Source: Temnopleurus reevesii
Taxonomy: Eukaryota > Echinodermata > Echinoidea > Temnopleuroida > Temnopleuridae
Direction of reading: 5' to 3'
Assembly (NCBI GenBank): GCA_036244855.1
Contig: BQKZ01000703.1
Coordinates: 61,431-125,430, forward strand
DNA: 64,000 bases
Positions 1 through 13,957 of this stretch are shown here, piece after piece. Each line of letters begins with the position of its first letter. Position 1 is the stretch's first letter. The notes below the pieces were generated by a model. It worked only from the letters and a program-made list of their open reading frames with translations. It searched no databases and was not told where the DNA came from. The position numbers and the translations under genes were made by a program.

Positions 1-3000
1 GTTACAATACAATACGTTGTTGCTCAACTGTTGTACTTTTGAATAAATAGAAGGTAAAAATTTTACTAAAATTGAGAATCCATACCTACATTTCATACCT
101 GCAAATAAGTTATATTTCACACCTATCCTTAGCTATTCATCATCAAATTTCTCTCCCCAAGGAATAAAAAAAAATAATTGATGGAAATGGCAGCCTTGAC
201 ACAATTGTGATGCGGAACACCTGGTTTGGGCCTGTATTGGGTAGCACAAGAAGGTGTATTTAGTCTGCGGGCACAGACCACTGACTTTTGATTCTGCAAG
301 TTGCATAGAATGTCATGCAGCTTCTGCAGTCATAGATTACATATACTCGTAGGCTACAGCTTGATACATCAGCAAAAGTTGTCTCTAACTGCAGACTCTC
401 CATTCATGCATTGTACATATTGCAAACTTGAAGCAAAGAGTCTGTGCGGACAGACTATGAGGGATTCACGCCCAGGTCACTTCGTCTGGCATATATTCAT
501 AAACTGACCACGTAAGTATATGAGTGCCTCCCCAATGGCTAATCCCAACGCTTGACCAAACTGTCTGGCACTGAGATCAATGATATGCACAATCCGCTTA
601 CAGGTCAGTTTGTCTGGAATGACCATGCATGCGTTTAGTCTAAATATACAGGCCCCAATTTAATTTGAACCAAGAATACACAAATTCCAATGGAAAGCTT
701 TGATCTAGACTAGCTTTGAAAGCCTGTGTGTAAATTACATTAGGGATAAAAAATAATATTAACAATTTAAAGCACATACAAGTATGTAACCTTCATTTTT
801 TTCCACATCCTCACTCTTTTGGGGATGACATTGAACGCAAATCATAAACTAGCAAGATGTCTGGCTCATGCATTTTGGACACTTAGTCTTTGTATTTTAA
901 CTTTTTTTTCCTTTTTTTTTTAAAAATGTGGTCAAATTTGAGATGTGGTGAGTAATTACTTCAATTTACAACCACATTCAAATATTTTGTAAAATTACAC
1001 TACTGTAAAAGAGAAAATTATTCACTCCAATCAAATTGTACGGCATTCATGTTGCCCTGAAGACAAAACTTTCAACAAAAATCAAAAAGGAATATGATAA
1101 CCATCAAATAACCATAATTTTCCTCCCTCAGTAGGCAATAATCATCACCATCCAATGAGAGGTATTGCAGATTACAGGAATGGTAGAATACACAGACATA
1201 CTATGCCCAATGACCGGATGTTTAACCATGAGTAGGATTTAAATTTCATTGCAATTTATAGGGAAATACCACAAAGATTTAGTCTGCATAGCATTACATT
1301 TCCACGAAATGGTGTGAGAGAATTCTATGTAGATTATGTGTATGCCTACATAACTTCTCGAAAACAAAACGATACAGGCCTTGTGGATGGAATCTGAAAT
1401 ATTCCCTACTGAAAATAATCCCAGTCTGTTTAACAAGAAATATGACTTAACTTCAATGTTATTCAACATAAACCTGATTGCATCAGAATAAGATATAAGT
1501 TAGAGACATACGCCAGACATAAGAAAGATGACATGTGACCAATCGCTGCTAACAAGAAATGGAGGTCAATTTCATTGCGATTCTTGTTATCCCGGATTGA
1601 AATGGTATGAAGATTTAGTCTACAGAGCTGGCGGTCAGACCAGACATTGAAATACATTGCGCCTGCAAATGGGGGTCAACAACTGTCAAGTTTGCAGGCT
1701 AGAGTCATACCTGTAGTGCCCCCCCCCCCACCTTTCTCTCTCACCTTCATTACAGTTCCCTCTGTATCTTGCTGTCCCTCCCATAATCTCCTTTTCATTT
1801 TTACGTGTGGAAGCACATATATATATGTTCGCTAATAAAAGGAAGTCCATAACTTTTTGGGTGCATTCAAAATGAAATTTAAAGCAAACATGTGCAGGTA
1901 GCACAGTTCAGAATACCACATACTTATACAAACAAGAGATTGAAATGCACAATTGTTATTTGCATTTGATAAAACACCCCCACTTCATTTTATTTCTAAT
2001 CCCAAAAGGAAATATGTGAATTCAAGAAATCAATTTAGAATCCCTCGTCACTTGTCATGCAAATGCATCGAACAAGCGATCGGCCAATCACGCGAGGCGA
2101 CTATTCCTTGGGCAGGCCTCGGCTGACCTTTCCGCATCTCCTCCCTGTTGTCCCGAGAGAGTCTGACCATTCCATTACGCCAGACATAACACAGACTGAC
2201 CGCCAGACAAAGCGAGAGTTAAGGAATTTGAAAAAAGCAGCGCTACTATTATAAGGCCTGGATCAGCGGTCACTCAATGCTCCGGCCTTGTATAAGGTCA
2301 TCGGTATCTCTCATGGTGCGGGGAAACCGGGATTAAAGAATACATCTTTGAATATTGAAAGATCTTTCAATTTACACCACCCCCTTCCAATTTATTTCAA
2401 TCCATCCCCCTATACGCCTTACCTTTTGTCCTCAACAGAGGGCCTCTACTTTTTAATGCAATAAATCAATATCAATGATAAAACTTTCATTCAGGATGTC
2501 CAAACTGAATTCACAACCATGGGACAGTGATTAACAATTCCTTTTCTCTTTTAAATCTAAATTAAAATTGAATTAAAAGATTATCACATGTCGTCCCTAC
2601 TTCATCAAATTTTGTTACAAAGCCTTTCCTTTTCTTCTACAAACCTTGAGTGTTATAGGAATACACTCTCAAAATACCAGTATCTGTTTATTATCTGTTG
2701 ACATATGCAAGGACAGTAAATCTATATGCAATTTACAACAGAAGAGTGAATGCCCTTTTGAAAGGACAATTTAGGACATCACAGAAGATCTCTGGTGAAA
2801 CGAATGTTCATAAAATTGAGAAAAAAAAATCCCCTCACAAGATCATATGACACGAGTATTCACAGTGCCACAAAATATGTTTTACTGGAAAAACAGTCAT
2901 CCAAATTTCCCGAGATTGAGCTACACTATAATAATAAAGAATTCAATTCAATTCCTTACACCATTCCCAATTGAAATAAAAATCATCATAAAAAGAACTC

Positions 3001-3030
3001 TTGTTATCTTGATCTCTCTGGTCTTGGCAG

Positions 3031-3095
3031 CTAGCAGACCAAGAAGATTTATTTTCTTTGCCTCTAAAAGAGGAGACCAAGAAGATTGGTATTGG
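3031..3095 (+). other. Unsupported plus-strand exon candidate
   Basis: A very good acceptor (tgatctctctggtcttggcag) and a good donor (attgg|gtaagttc) flank 65 nt on the plus strand. One frame reads LADQEDLFSLPLKEETKKIG in phase 0 in and 2 out. The interval contains a direct repeat of agaccaagaagatt, which may be all there is to it. No partner exon on the plus strand was found. Confidence 0.15.
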
Positions 3096-4852
3096 GTAAG
3101 TTCAAATATTGTAGGTACTGTTTCTATCCATGGTCCAGGGTACAGACACAACACAGACAATGTCCTTGAGACCTTTCAACTCTCATTGAGGTGGCAGGCA
3201 GTACCAGAGGTGAAGCAAAAAAAAAAAAAAAAAAGGTTGGATGCCCTCAACCAACCGACCCTCTAAACATGGCTGACCTGAACTTTTCACTCAAATTGAA
3301 AAATCACAGCAACATTTCCACTAAAGTGATGGTCTATCTTCTAACAAGGAATGAATATACTGTAATCTCAATTCGAGATTGAGGAGTGATTATTAGAATT
3401 AAAGTCATTCCAAATTTCCAAATAAACATTTACAAAACTACGGATATTCAAGCACCCCACCCCCATGAATACATGGAGGATTGTTCAATGGATTTGATCT
3501 ACAAACAATCATATCACTTCATCCAAATATGTATTCCCAAGCATGTTTGTGAACTTGACACAACGGCAAATCCAATTAAAAAGAGCTAGACAAGAATAAG
3601 AGTTGATCCAGTAATATCAAAGCCAGACTATATTGTAATGCTTCAGACAGCTCTTCAGACAGCAGTTTGAATAGTTTTATGAATGACACAGAGAAATATG
3701 GAAAGCTTTGAAAATAGATTGTTGCTTTTGGAGAGGTCATCGCAGAGTCATCTCACAACTCTCTTGCTATCTCTTTACAAAATTGAAATCGAAGGAAAAT
3801 ACACGGGGTCAAATGGTGAACAGTGGGATCCAAACAATGTTTCATTCCCATTAAAAGATTTACACCCCTCCCCCAATCCATGGAGAAAAGAAAATATGGA
3901 ATTGAAAATGATCGTCTGGCCTTATACTATCCATCACTACAATGGACAAAGTTTTTAAGTTGAACCTTCTACATGACATGTTAAATTCTAAACAAATATA
4001 CAGGTACGACTTAGAGTGCGTTCATGTCAGAGTCGTAAATATACCTTCTGTCACTTGAAAATAACAATGGGTATTTTTTTTTATAGCGTTTCCTTTAGTA
4101 TCATCACAAGGTTCATAACAAGTGTATTTGACATCGGTCGCAACAATTATTTGAGGCACCGTGATTAAGGGCTACATGTATTAAGTTTTGCAGAATTGAA
4201 ATAATTAACATTATGCAAATTTAGGCCAACCAGGAAACGATACTCTTCTACTCTAATGAAAATGCAAATCTAGAAATGTCTTTAAAATTGCAATTCCATA
4301 ATCCAGTTCTCCACTACAAATTTGTCGCAAACCATTTTATCCATTTCTCTGGCTCAAATTTCACAGAGATGGCAATTTGCCCCTTAAATGAGTCATCATT
4401 ATGTGTCCTCATCTTCTTGCTGAACCTTAGAAAGTACTTTGCAGGGGAGGGTCGAGGGGGGGGGGGCTGCCACAGTGACATAATCAAATTTTCCACGAAA
4501 TGCACATCTCCAAGGGACCTCCCCTTGTTTTTTGCCTGACAGTAATTTCCCCCCTCTCTCTCTCTCGCTTTTAGAAAATGCTTGTTCCAGAAACATCTAG
4601 GCTGGAAATGAAGAATAAAATTTGGCAAAGTTTCTTTGGAACAGGTGCTCATCACACCGTTTGAAACAGATCTGTCACCAAAGTGACAACAACCAAGTTC
4701 ATGGCTAATTTCAAGGTCACAAACACTTTCTAAGGGCTGATACCTCTCACCCAAACCCTACCCTCATTGAACACTATATTCTGACTGTGCAAAAGCAAAG
4801 TGTAACCGTTTGCATGCTTGTTGGTGCTTATTCATATGTAGTAATGGTATTA

Positions 4853-4988
<136 letters not shown>

Positions 4989-5051
4989 TTGATAATGATA
5001 AGAATAGTATCCATGTAATATGTAATTTATTGGTATCACAATGTTAAGAAA

Positions 5052-5115
5052 ACTTTTGTAAAGCACTTAGAGAAAAATTTTATTAAGCGCTATATAAATA
5101 CACTTATTATTATTT
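5052..5115. repeat. Retroposon 3' tail
   Basis: The sequence aaagcacttagagaaaaa, then gcgctatataaatacactt and (att)n, is the kind of 3' end seen on invertebrate LINE/SINE copies. Related tails occur near 22200 and 60400-60590. The family name is not determined. Confidence 0.55.
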
Positions 5116-6467
5116 TCAATTCTTATTTCACATACATAATCTACAAATATACCCTGCTATACTTCTGGTATTTATTCCTTTGCTATTGAACTACTATTTC
5201 TACAAGTGGCAAACACCTTCAAACATATTTTTTGTATGGTGTTCCGATTAGAACTTTCTAATTTCACATTCAAACTGCAGTTGCGAAAGTCTAACTTCAA
5301 TGATTGTCCACATCCGTGACATCCCTCAAATCAAATCATTTTATTTTTCAATTCCTTTGATAGTTCAAATAATACAGTCATAAATAATAATGGAAATAAC
5401 TAATATTACAAAAGAAATCTTAGCTTAAAGCTTTTTGACAAGTACATGTAGAAAACATACAAGAAATCAAGAATGGCAAAGTCTCCCATAATTATTTTGT
5501 CCAAATGCAACATAACAAATACAACCATAACTTCCGTTTCTAATCCGGAAACGTTAAAATCCCCACCTACTGAAACCAACCTCAATCACACAACACCAAC
5601 CCTCAAGCAATCTCATTTTAAGGTTTTCATTATTCTTATGACATTCAAAGGAGCATTAACCACATCTCCCTCTTCATATTTGGTTCATATTTGCTTCCTC
5701 TGTCTGCCTTTGAAATATCAAACCGCACATTAAGTTGATATAAGAGAAAGAAAGAACCACTTGCGAGTATTAGAGCACTGTTTACTCTCAACTCTACCGT
5801 TTTATTCTTGGTGCTTTCAGAAAAAAATGTTTCATTAACAAGCAGGCAGCCATTATTATAATGATGTTATTCTGAATGAAAATATCTGTTTATGAGTCTT
5901 GAAAAATTAGGATATGATGTCTCACAGGGCAAACCATAAGAAATTTTTGATATTTGTTTCCTTTTTATTCAATAATTCTTTGGGGATCTTTTTTCTGGTT
6001 AATGTTTTTCTTCGCAAAGAAGAAGAAAAAAGTTTTGAAGCCAGGATAATTAATGTTCCATAGAAATGCAGAAGAAACTGCGGAGATCCCAGAAGCCCCA
6101 TCCCAACAAACATTTGTTGGGTTGACTGTTTGTCGGTCAATACCTAACTCAGATTAATCACAATAATCATTTCTGGATGATTAATTAAGAAGCGTCTTTT
6201 AATTTCAAACACAATTGCTCCTCTCATCAAACTTTCACTTCCTCACAGGAACATGCAAGTGTATTTGGAATCATTAACTTGGAAAAAAGGAGAGATTTGA
6301 TGAAGCCACAGATTGCAAGTCTCTAATAATGATGAAGTAGCAATTTGTTTGGTGACGTTTACAAATGATTAGGCAAACAAAGCCATGTAAAACATGTACA
6401 TGCCCCTCTCACACTGATATATATAGGGCCTAAACTTCAGCTGTTTTAATTAACTTTCTCGAGTCTT

Positions 6468-6600
6468 CGGGAGTGTTGATCGCTAGTTACAGTTGATCAT
6501 GCAACTCTTGTCAAAAGCACATACTGTGACAATACATATTACAATTTGCAACTGATTTGCAATTAATTTACCATCAACTGCAACTAGCAACACTCACTTA
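6468..6600. mobile_element. Remnant of the tgcaactttgcaaattg MITE
   Basis: It starts ggagtgttgatcgctagtta and ends catcaactgcaactagcaac, giving an imperfect inverted pair with an internal acaatttgcaactgatttgc that matches the family core. Confidence 0.4.
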
Positions 6601-7899
6601 ATGTTCAATGTAACAATGTGTCCCGAAGATTTTCAGGATTATTCACACCAATCACTTTGATTGGAGATTAAAAGAAAATATATCCCCGAATACCATGTTT
6701 TGTTAATAAAATGAGAATTTGTGAATATTCCTAAAGATACAGGTATTGCGCGACTATGTTTCATGCTCAAGGAAAATAAATGTAACTATGAATATTTGCT
6801 ACCCTCAAATTTACTTACATTAATGATCTTGCATTGTAGCTCAGCTCAATGAACACATTTCTAGCACATCACTTTATATAGTGCACAATGTTCAAAATAA
6901 CCAGGTAAAATATATAATAAAAATGTTTTGGTGGTGTAGATACATCATTTTAAAGTTCTAAAGAACACAAAAGCTAAACAAAAAACGTATCCTGATATTT
7001 CAAAGTTTATTTGTCACTTTTTTCTGACAGAAATATCTCCAAGTGTGAACAGGGCACTAAGATGAGCAGCTGCGAGTCCAATCATCTTCTTTCGCTGTGC
7101 ATCATTGGCAGAAAGGTTACTACCCTCATTAAGGAACATAACCGGGGTCACATCAAAAACATCCACGAGAAAGAGAGAGAAGGATGAAATGAACTTCAGT
7201 AAAGATGCAGTGATAAGAGATCAACGGTTCGCAAAATTATATTGATGCTTGTTTTGGTATGGATGTGTAACAAAGTCTGGAACTGAAATAAACAAACATT
7301 CATTTCTAACAGCCTGACTCATTTCATGAAAATATCTAAATATATACCTCGGCGCTTGCTTCAGGTTCAAGCGCAGACTTACTACACACACTGTTTTTGA
7401 GAGAAAAACAAATTAATCAAGTCTAAGCGCTTTAATCCGCCTTTGAGCTGCGCCTTAATCTCATCAAATCGGTCGGGTAATGTTCTCTAAATATTACGAG
7501 AGCATGATGTCTGGGAGAAACTGTTAAATCATTTGGAATTTATCACAATGCACTTGGGCTATTGATAGAGAAGGAACAAAATTTCTTCAAATAAGTTATC
7601 ACAATTTTTTAGATAAGTGGTTACAATTTTTTGCAGGGAATAATATTGTTATATTGTTATATTTCCCTCCTATTTTTTTCTTCCTTGTCATTTCTTCACT
7701 GGGTTGCTGTAATAATAGTCTAGTTTATTCACCTTTAGATAGATAAATCTGAGATATCTTTAAAGTGAAAAGAATAAAACTAATTGATTGCCTATCCCGT
7801 TTCCACGGATAAATGGCTGAAGAATTACAGGTAAATAGATGATTAAACAGCTCTGTCAAGTTGCAATGAAGTTAAAAAGACAATGCATGCAAATACCAA

Positions 7900-8600
7900 G
7901 TGGACATACTGTTATAAAATGGGTCAAGCACGATATCACATCACAAACTAGACCGACCAAAGGTTATATTGGAGTGCCCGTCAAAACCGCAAGTCCACAG
8001 CGTGATTGCTTGTCTTTTTCTCATCAAAAGCTCTTCATATTGAACTAGACCATGACATCACGTTGAGCATTCACAAGAGGGTGTCAGAAAAACCTACAAG
8101 AGATCAACCAACTTCAGAAATGAAATAGAAAGAGAGAAACAACATGGACTTTAAAGTAGGTTATGCGCAATACATCTGTCAAATGAAACCAAGCAATGGT
8201 TTACTGGTCAAAACAGCGTGTCCCCTGCACGATTGCTGGTCTTTTTCTCATCAAAAGCTCTTAATATCGAACTAGACCATGTCACAGCACCTTAAGCACT
8301 CACACGAGGGCGCTATACTAGTCTATATAGTCATGTGGTCAGACAAGGTGGAATAAGGTAAATGCGATATCCATGAATATATCGGTCAAGGGCAAAGAAA
8401 AGTTGATCAGACATTATTATCGTATTCAAAATTAGATCGACCATTGGTTTATATTGGAGTGCTAGTCAAAACAGCATGTCCATTACACGATTGCTCCTCT
8501 TTTTTACTTCTCCGGAGTTGTAGATTCCTAACTGGACCATGTCAACGGACTTGAAGAGCCTACTTACGGATGAAGTGGGTAAAGAGGTAAAAGTGGGGAT
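7900..8600. repeat. Three-copy tandem repeat, about 226-260 bp
   Basis: The anchor tcaaaacngcangtcc recurs near 7981, 8207 and 8467. Each copy is followed by cgattgct, ctttttctcatcaaaagctc (in the first two) and aactagaccatg or aactggaccatg. The third copy is the most diverged. Confidence 0.85.
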
Positions 8601-10926
8601 AGGTGGACTTTGATAGCTAATTGATGTTTCATCAGTACAAACTAGGATAAAGAGTCCATGCTGAAAGAATCAAAACTATTTAAACTTTTTAAACATTTTC
8701 CATGATGATTTTTTTATGATAACTGTGGTACTAGTTTTTAGTGAAGTCAAGTCATTTAGATTCATATAATTGACTTTTGCAGGTACCATAATACAAATTT
8801 ATTCCACCATTTTCCTGTTTTGATCCAAGAATAGAAGGACAAACGTGCTTTCACATAATGAGCCTTCAGAGAATTGTAAAAATTGATCACACCTCCCTGC
8901 CAATGAGCTATTCAATAATCTGTAACTTATTCAGGATTCGATCGATCTTGCTACTGTTTATCCATCGCGCTCTCTTTTTCATGAAAAAAAATTGTATTTT
9001 TGCCAGTTTTCATATAAATTCAAGAACATTGATCTGAGTGAGAAATCAGATCAATGGTTTCAATACCAGACAATATCATAAATAAGGAAGAAAAACGATG
9101 AGAGTTCAACCAGAGTTCAAATTTGTTTATCTTGGCTAAAAATACAAAAATTTGGAACAATGCCAATGGCAAAAATCATTAGCATATTCCTCGATAAACA
9201 ATTTACATGGAGAAGCCTTCTACAATTGATTAGTAAATTTTAAAGAAAAAATTGCCCAACAAAGCATGATTTATTGGCTTGAGCGGAAGTGCTTGTCGGT
9301 TTTGAAGTGGCTTTTGCCTGATACTGGGCTAAAAATAAAAACCTTTTATGAAAGAATAAAAACAAAAAGGAAAACCCTACTTAGACAAGAGAAGAGGAAG
9401 ATGGTTAGCTATTTGTTTTACAGCGTGGGAAAACGATGCAGCTTTTTACTGCCAGTTTCACATGTGTCCATTTCAGAATGGCAATTTCTGTAGTTGTAGA
9501 CCTACATGACCTGCACATTAAAGGCATTTTATAAAATTGTTTTGGATTTTAAAAAATTCTCAACTGCCGGATCCTAAATGCTACATTATTGGTTGATGGT
9601 GTACATACATCTTGTACATGGAAGTCAAGCTGTGAAAATATCTGGCTTCAAAATCAAAGTTTAGCACTAAAAAACAAAATATGACCAAGTACGGAAATTA
9701 AGTGCAGGAATTAAGTGTCCATGGTACTCTTTATTCACTTTCCATTGATACCTTGATAGTGCCAATATAACTTCCCACTTTTTAGAATTCTTTATTGTTT
9801 TTCATCAATCTCAATCTCAACAATCTCAACAACACAGGTCAAACGCCGTGATTTTATAATTTTTAATGAAAATTTAACAATGTTTGACAATGTCTTTAAA
9901 AGTTTGCTGATTTTGAACTATAACTAAAGATAAATAACACGTAACCAATGATTACTTACATGTATTACATAAAACAGACAAAGTGGTTGGGGATAATATT
10001 ATGAATATAAATATATGTCAGAACAAAGAAACCTGTACAGTGTAGTGCCACTTGAAGAGACGAAAGTGAGCTTTCCTTTTGTTTACTCATATGATGTATC
10101 CACTTAAAATGACTAGACAATACAAGTGTTATCAAGAATACCATTAACAAAAAGACTTTCAGTTGGATCATCCGAGTTCATGACCATATCTTTTCAGTAA
10201 AATCAAGATCAATGAATCAATAATAGTAAGACCAATTATGATTATGAACGTATCATTCATTTATTTGCCATGTTAATTCATTGGGTGTGATCGTGCTTCT
10301 TCTGAAAATACCTTTACATTTTTTTTAAACATTTATTTGAGAGTACGTTTTAGCACAAATGTACCGAAAATATTCCTGATTGAATGTTCTTTTCAGTGAT
10401 TATGCTTCAAAAGGGTGACTGCACAATGAGGTGAAAAACATTCGTGTTGTATGTTTGGTTGGAGGTCTTTTATGAGGCACTCCATTTGCAAATTATAGCA
10501 AGTCTTTGGCGAAGGTCTTTGGCAAAACAGACGATTGTCAGACTTTGCCATATCATCTGCAAGAGCGGTAGGATTAGCAATGGCAACAAATTCTGGTTTC
10601 AATATTATTCCTGCAAGTTGAACAATACATATTATGCATCTCAGAGTCTATATACACAGGCCTACGTGTCTGTATGCACTGTCTGCGGACTGGTAGAAGA
10701 ATGATTAAACTCAGAAGTTCTGAGGTAAAAATGACAGCGGAGGGTTATGGAGGTCACATATTTCTGGCTTTCATGTCAGACAAATATCATGTCACAAAAC
10801 GCATAACCAGTCAAAGGCAGAGTTGAAAAAAGTGCATTAATAGAAGGTGAAAGAAAGGACAGTCTAACAGATGTATGTATATAATATCATACATATGTGG
10901 GGACTTGTAGGCAAATGGGGGAGGAG

Positions 10927-10963
10927 AATAAACAAGAGGGAGAGAGAGGGAGGGAGGGAACGA

Positions 10964-11001
<38 letters not shown>
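10927..11001. repeat. GA-rich microsatellite
   Basis: A purine-only tract of gag and gagagg units running into pure (GA)n. Confidence 0.95.
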
Positions 11002-11004
<3 letters not shown>

Positions 11005-12535
11005 TTTGAGAAAAGGTGAGAAAGACGACAGAAAAGTGCAAATTTGTCAAAGGCTTCTGTACACTTCAGAAAGGCTGCATAATTTGATTACAGCGTGTCT
11101 AGACTAACGCCCTACGAGGGGGAAAGGGTGAAGTCAAAACGAAGAAAAGAAATGGCACAATTGCGACCAACCCCACTCTCTGGAAGTGGTCATTGATGAA
11201 AATGGGTTCAACATATGACTATCACTATTGCACTGTCCAAGTTCATATCCAACGGTTCACGTCCGCTGCCGAACATCGCCGAAAGTTGAGCTGGGATGTA
11301 TTTGATGAAGACATACACGGCCCCCACCAACCCTGATCCAGTGAAACGTGCAGAGATGCAACATGGAATGATTGCACAGACTTTGCGCTCCTTCACAAGA
11401 ATGAAGCGCTACAAATACTGAGAAACATGGACAATCTCTGTTGATAATCTGTCTTTGCATCAACATCATTGAAGTAATGTCACGCGATAAAGCGTGCATA
11501 AACGATGAAAACTGGGAGATCTTTATTTTATTGAACGACAGGAAATGAAACTGAAAACAAATTGGCATAAGAGTGTCTGAGCAAACATGGAGCGGATATT
11601 AAAATCAAACTGATCTTTTCATAAAAGATGATACCCAAATTTCAAGAAAAACAACCATGTACATGTACCATTATAACTAAAGGCCCTGAAATCACATATC
11701 TCAAATGTTAGTACTGTAATGTAAGACATCCTGCAAAACCTTTCAAACTTATAAATTTGTAAAACAAACTACATGTACATTTACGTATAATATGCCTTTA
11801 TTCATTTCTTTGAATGCTAGAGTACAGGGTGTACTTGGACGGTGCCAATTTAGGGTACGTGGTACAGGTAATAAGCAAATACAAATAAGCTAGAACCACA
11901 AAGAATTGGATGTGCTTTCGAACAGAAATCAGGAAGAAAATAAAACAATCCATGTCTCTATTTTTATCACTGAGTGTCATGTTTCCTATGGTATTTTAAG
12001 AGGACATTGCACATGAAAATCATAATTTTTCCCCAAAAAAGGAGCAGAGGGAAGTATGCAACATAAGGCAGCCATACAATATGGTTCGATGGAGAGAAAT
12101 CGGCCTTCAGAATGATATAACAAGGTCACGAAAAGAAGCTGGGAATATATTTCCTACTCCATAAAATTATTTCAGTAAAAAAAAACATCTATTGTGCTAA
12201 AAATATTACATGTTAGACCTACTTCTTGGAGAACAAACGCAAGCGTGACAAACACGGAAGATAGATAACAACTCGCTGCGTGGGCTGCCGCATCCAACTG
12301 GCCTTCAAGCGTGCATTGCCAAGAAAACCTGTACACAATGGGTACGCATCACAGGGGGAAGATAGGTCGACGGAAAAGAAAGTGAAATTGATGTTAAGGA
12401 GAGAAGAATGTGGCGTCAAACCCACGTGAAGAAGTAACCGGGAGCAGGAAGCCTAGTATTATCCCGACTGTGTCCCCGCACTCGTCCACCCCTGGGGAGC
12501 CCCGTCTGATGAGGAAATTTATCACGTTTCCTATA

Positions 12536-13327
12536 ATTTGAGGGCTGGAAGCATGGAGAGAAGCGGCAATGAGTCAGACAGGTGTGCAAGGATTGTAGGT
12601 AGAAAGGGGGAAAGAATGATGGTTGGGTGGGGCAAGGGGGTAGGGTGGGGTGGTAGTAGGTATAGGGGCATATGGGTGGGGCTTCCACAGGTGCGAAGGG
12701 ATCGTGTATTTGAGGGCTGGAAGCATGGAGAGAACGGCAATGAGTCAGACAGGTGTGCAAGAGATCATAGGTAGAAAGGGTGTATAGAACGGTGGGGTGC
12801 AGAAAGATGGGCGGGGTAGGGCAGAAGATGGGGCAGAAGATGAGACACAGGTGTACCTGTATGGAACTGAGGGGAGGGGTAACACAGGTGTGCAATGGTA
12901 CATATGGAAAGGAACAATGGTTGAGTAGGGTGAGAGACGGAACAGATACATTGTACATTTCGCTTGGGCGGGGCTTAGGGTGGGCTTCAGAAGATGGTTC
13001 ACAAGGGTAATTGTGTGGGACCAAGGGTATGGGTCACACAGGTGTGCAAGGGTACATATGGGAAGAAATAATGGTAAAGTAGGGTGGGAGAAAGAATAGA
13101 TACGTCCAACTTGGGTGGGGCTTAGGGGAAAAAGGTGGTTCATATTCTTGAAGAGCAGAGTCTGACATTTTGGGTGGAGTCAGAGGGTCTGTAATAGTTG
13201 ATGCTTGAGAGAGAATCATAAAGATGAATCCTTTCACCCGATACAACTAGAAAGACTTTGAATCACGATAAGGTGAGATGTGACATTAATTGATTTTCAA
13301 TTGGAATAAATTCTTTGGGAAAATGGT
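12536..13327. repeat. G-rich complex tandem repeat, first block
   Basis: Units of about 173 bp begin at 12536 and 12709 with tttgagggctggaagcatgg and continue with aggtgtgcaagg, ggtagaaaggg and tggggcttacacagg modules. More degenerate modules run to about 13140. The block ends with a unique-looking tail (13171-13327), which is repeated in the second block. Confidence 0.85.
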
Positions 13328-13328
13328 N

Positions 13329-13957
13329 TAGGTAGAAAGGGGGAAAGAATGATGGTTGGGTGGGGCAAGGGGGTAGGATCAGGTGGTACAGTAGTAGGTT
13401 TAGGGGTACATGGGTTGGGCTTACACAGGTGTACAATATTTGCCTATTTGAGGGTTAGAAGCATGGAGAGAAAACTCCAATACGTTGGTCAGGTGTGCAA
13501 GGATCATAGGTAGAAAGGGAGATGGAATGATTGGGCAAGGTAAGGTTAGGTGGGGTCCGGTGGAAGGTGGTAGGGAGGGAGACATGGGTGGGTACAGGTG
13601 TACAAGGGCCTTGTATTTGAGGATTGGAAGCATGGAGAGAAACTCCAATGTGTCAGTCAAGTCTGCAAGGATTGTTGGTAGAAAGGGAATGGTTCAGAAG
13701 GAATCACATTGTTACAGTCCAAAGTTTGACATTCTGGGTGGAGTCAGAGTGTCTGTAAGTGTTGATGCTTGAGAGAGAATCATAAAGATGATTGATTGAT
13801 TGATTGATTAAGGTTTAATGACACTATCAACACAATGTGTCATAATCATAGAGATGAATCCTTTAACCTGATACAACTAGAAAGACTTTGAATCACGATA
13901 AGGTGAGATGTGACATTAATTGATTTTCAATTGGAATAAATTCTTTGGGAAAATGGC
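13329..13957. repeat. Second block, a duplicate of the first beyond a single N
   Basis: It starts with about 47 bases matching 12596-12642, has tttgag...gaagcatggagaga units at 13447 and 13617, and ends with a near-identical copy (13735-13957) of the tail at 13171-13327. The copies differ by substitutions and by one insertion at 13792-13843. Confidence 0.85.
13792..13843 (-). mobile_element. Short retroposon insertion with target-site duplication
   Basis: Relative to the tail copy at 13171-13327, this copy carries 52 extra bases between aatcataaagatga (13778-13791) and aatcatagagatga (13844-13857), a 14-bp direct duplication with one mismatch. The empty site is visible in the other copy. The insert starts with (ttga)n on the plus strand, so read on the minus strand it ends in an (aatc)n tail, as a 5'-truncated SINE would. 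Confidence 0.75.

Noticed and set aside
7900..8600. CRISPR-like spaced repeats
   Set aside because: The units are about 240 bp, diverged and in eukaryotic DNA, so this is a tandem repeat.
12416..13143. Minus-strand frames of 202 and 132 codons rich in Pro, Leu and Cys
   Set aside because: They are translations of the G-rich tandem repeat block.
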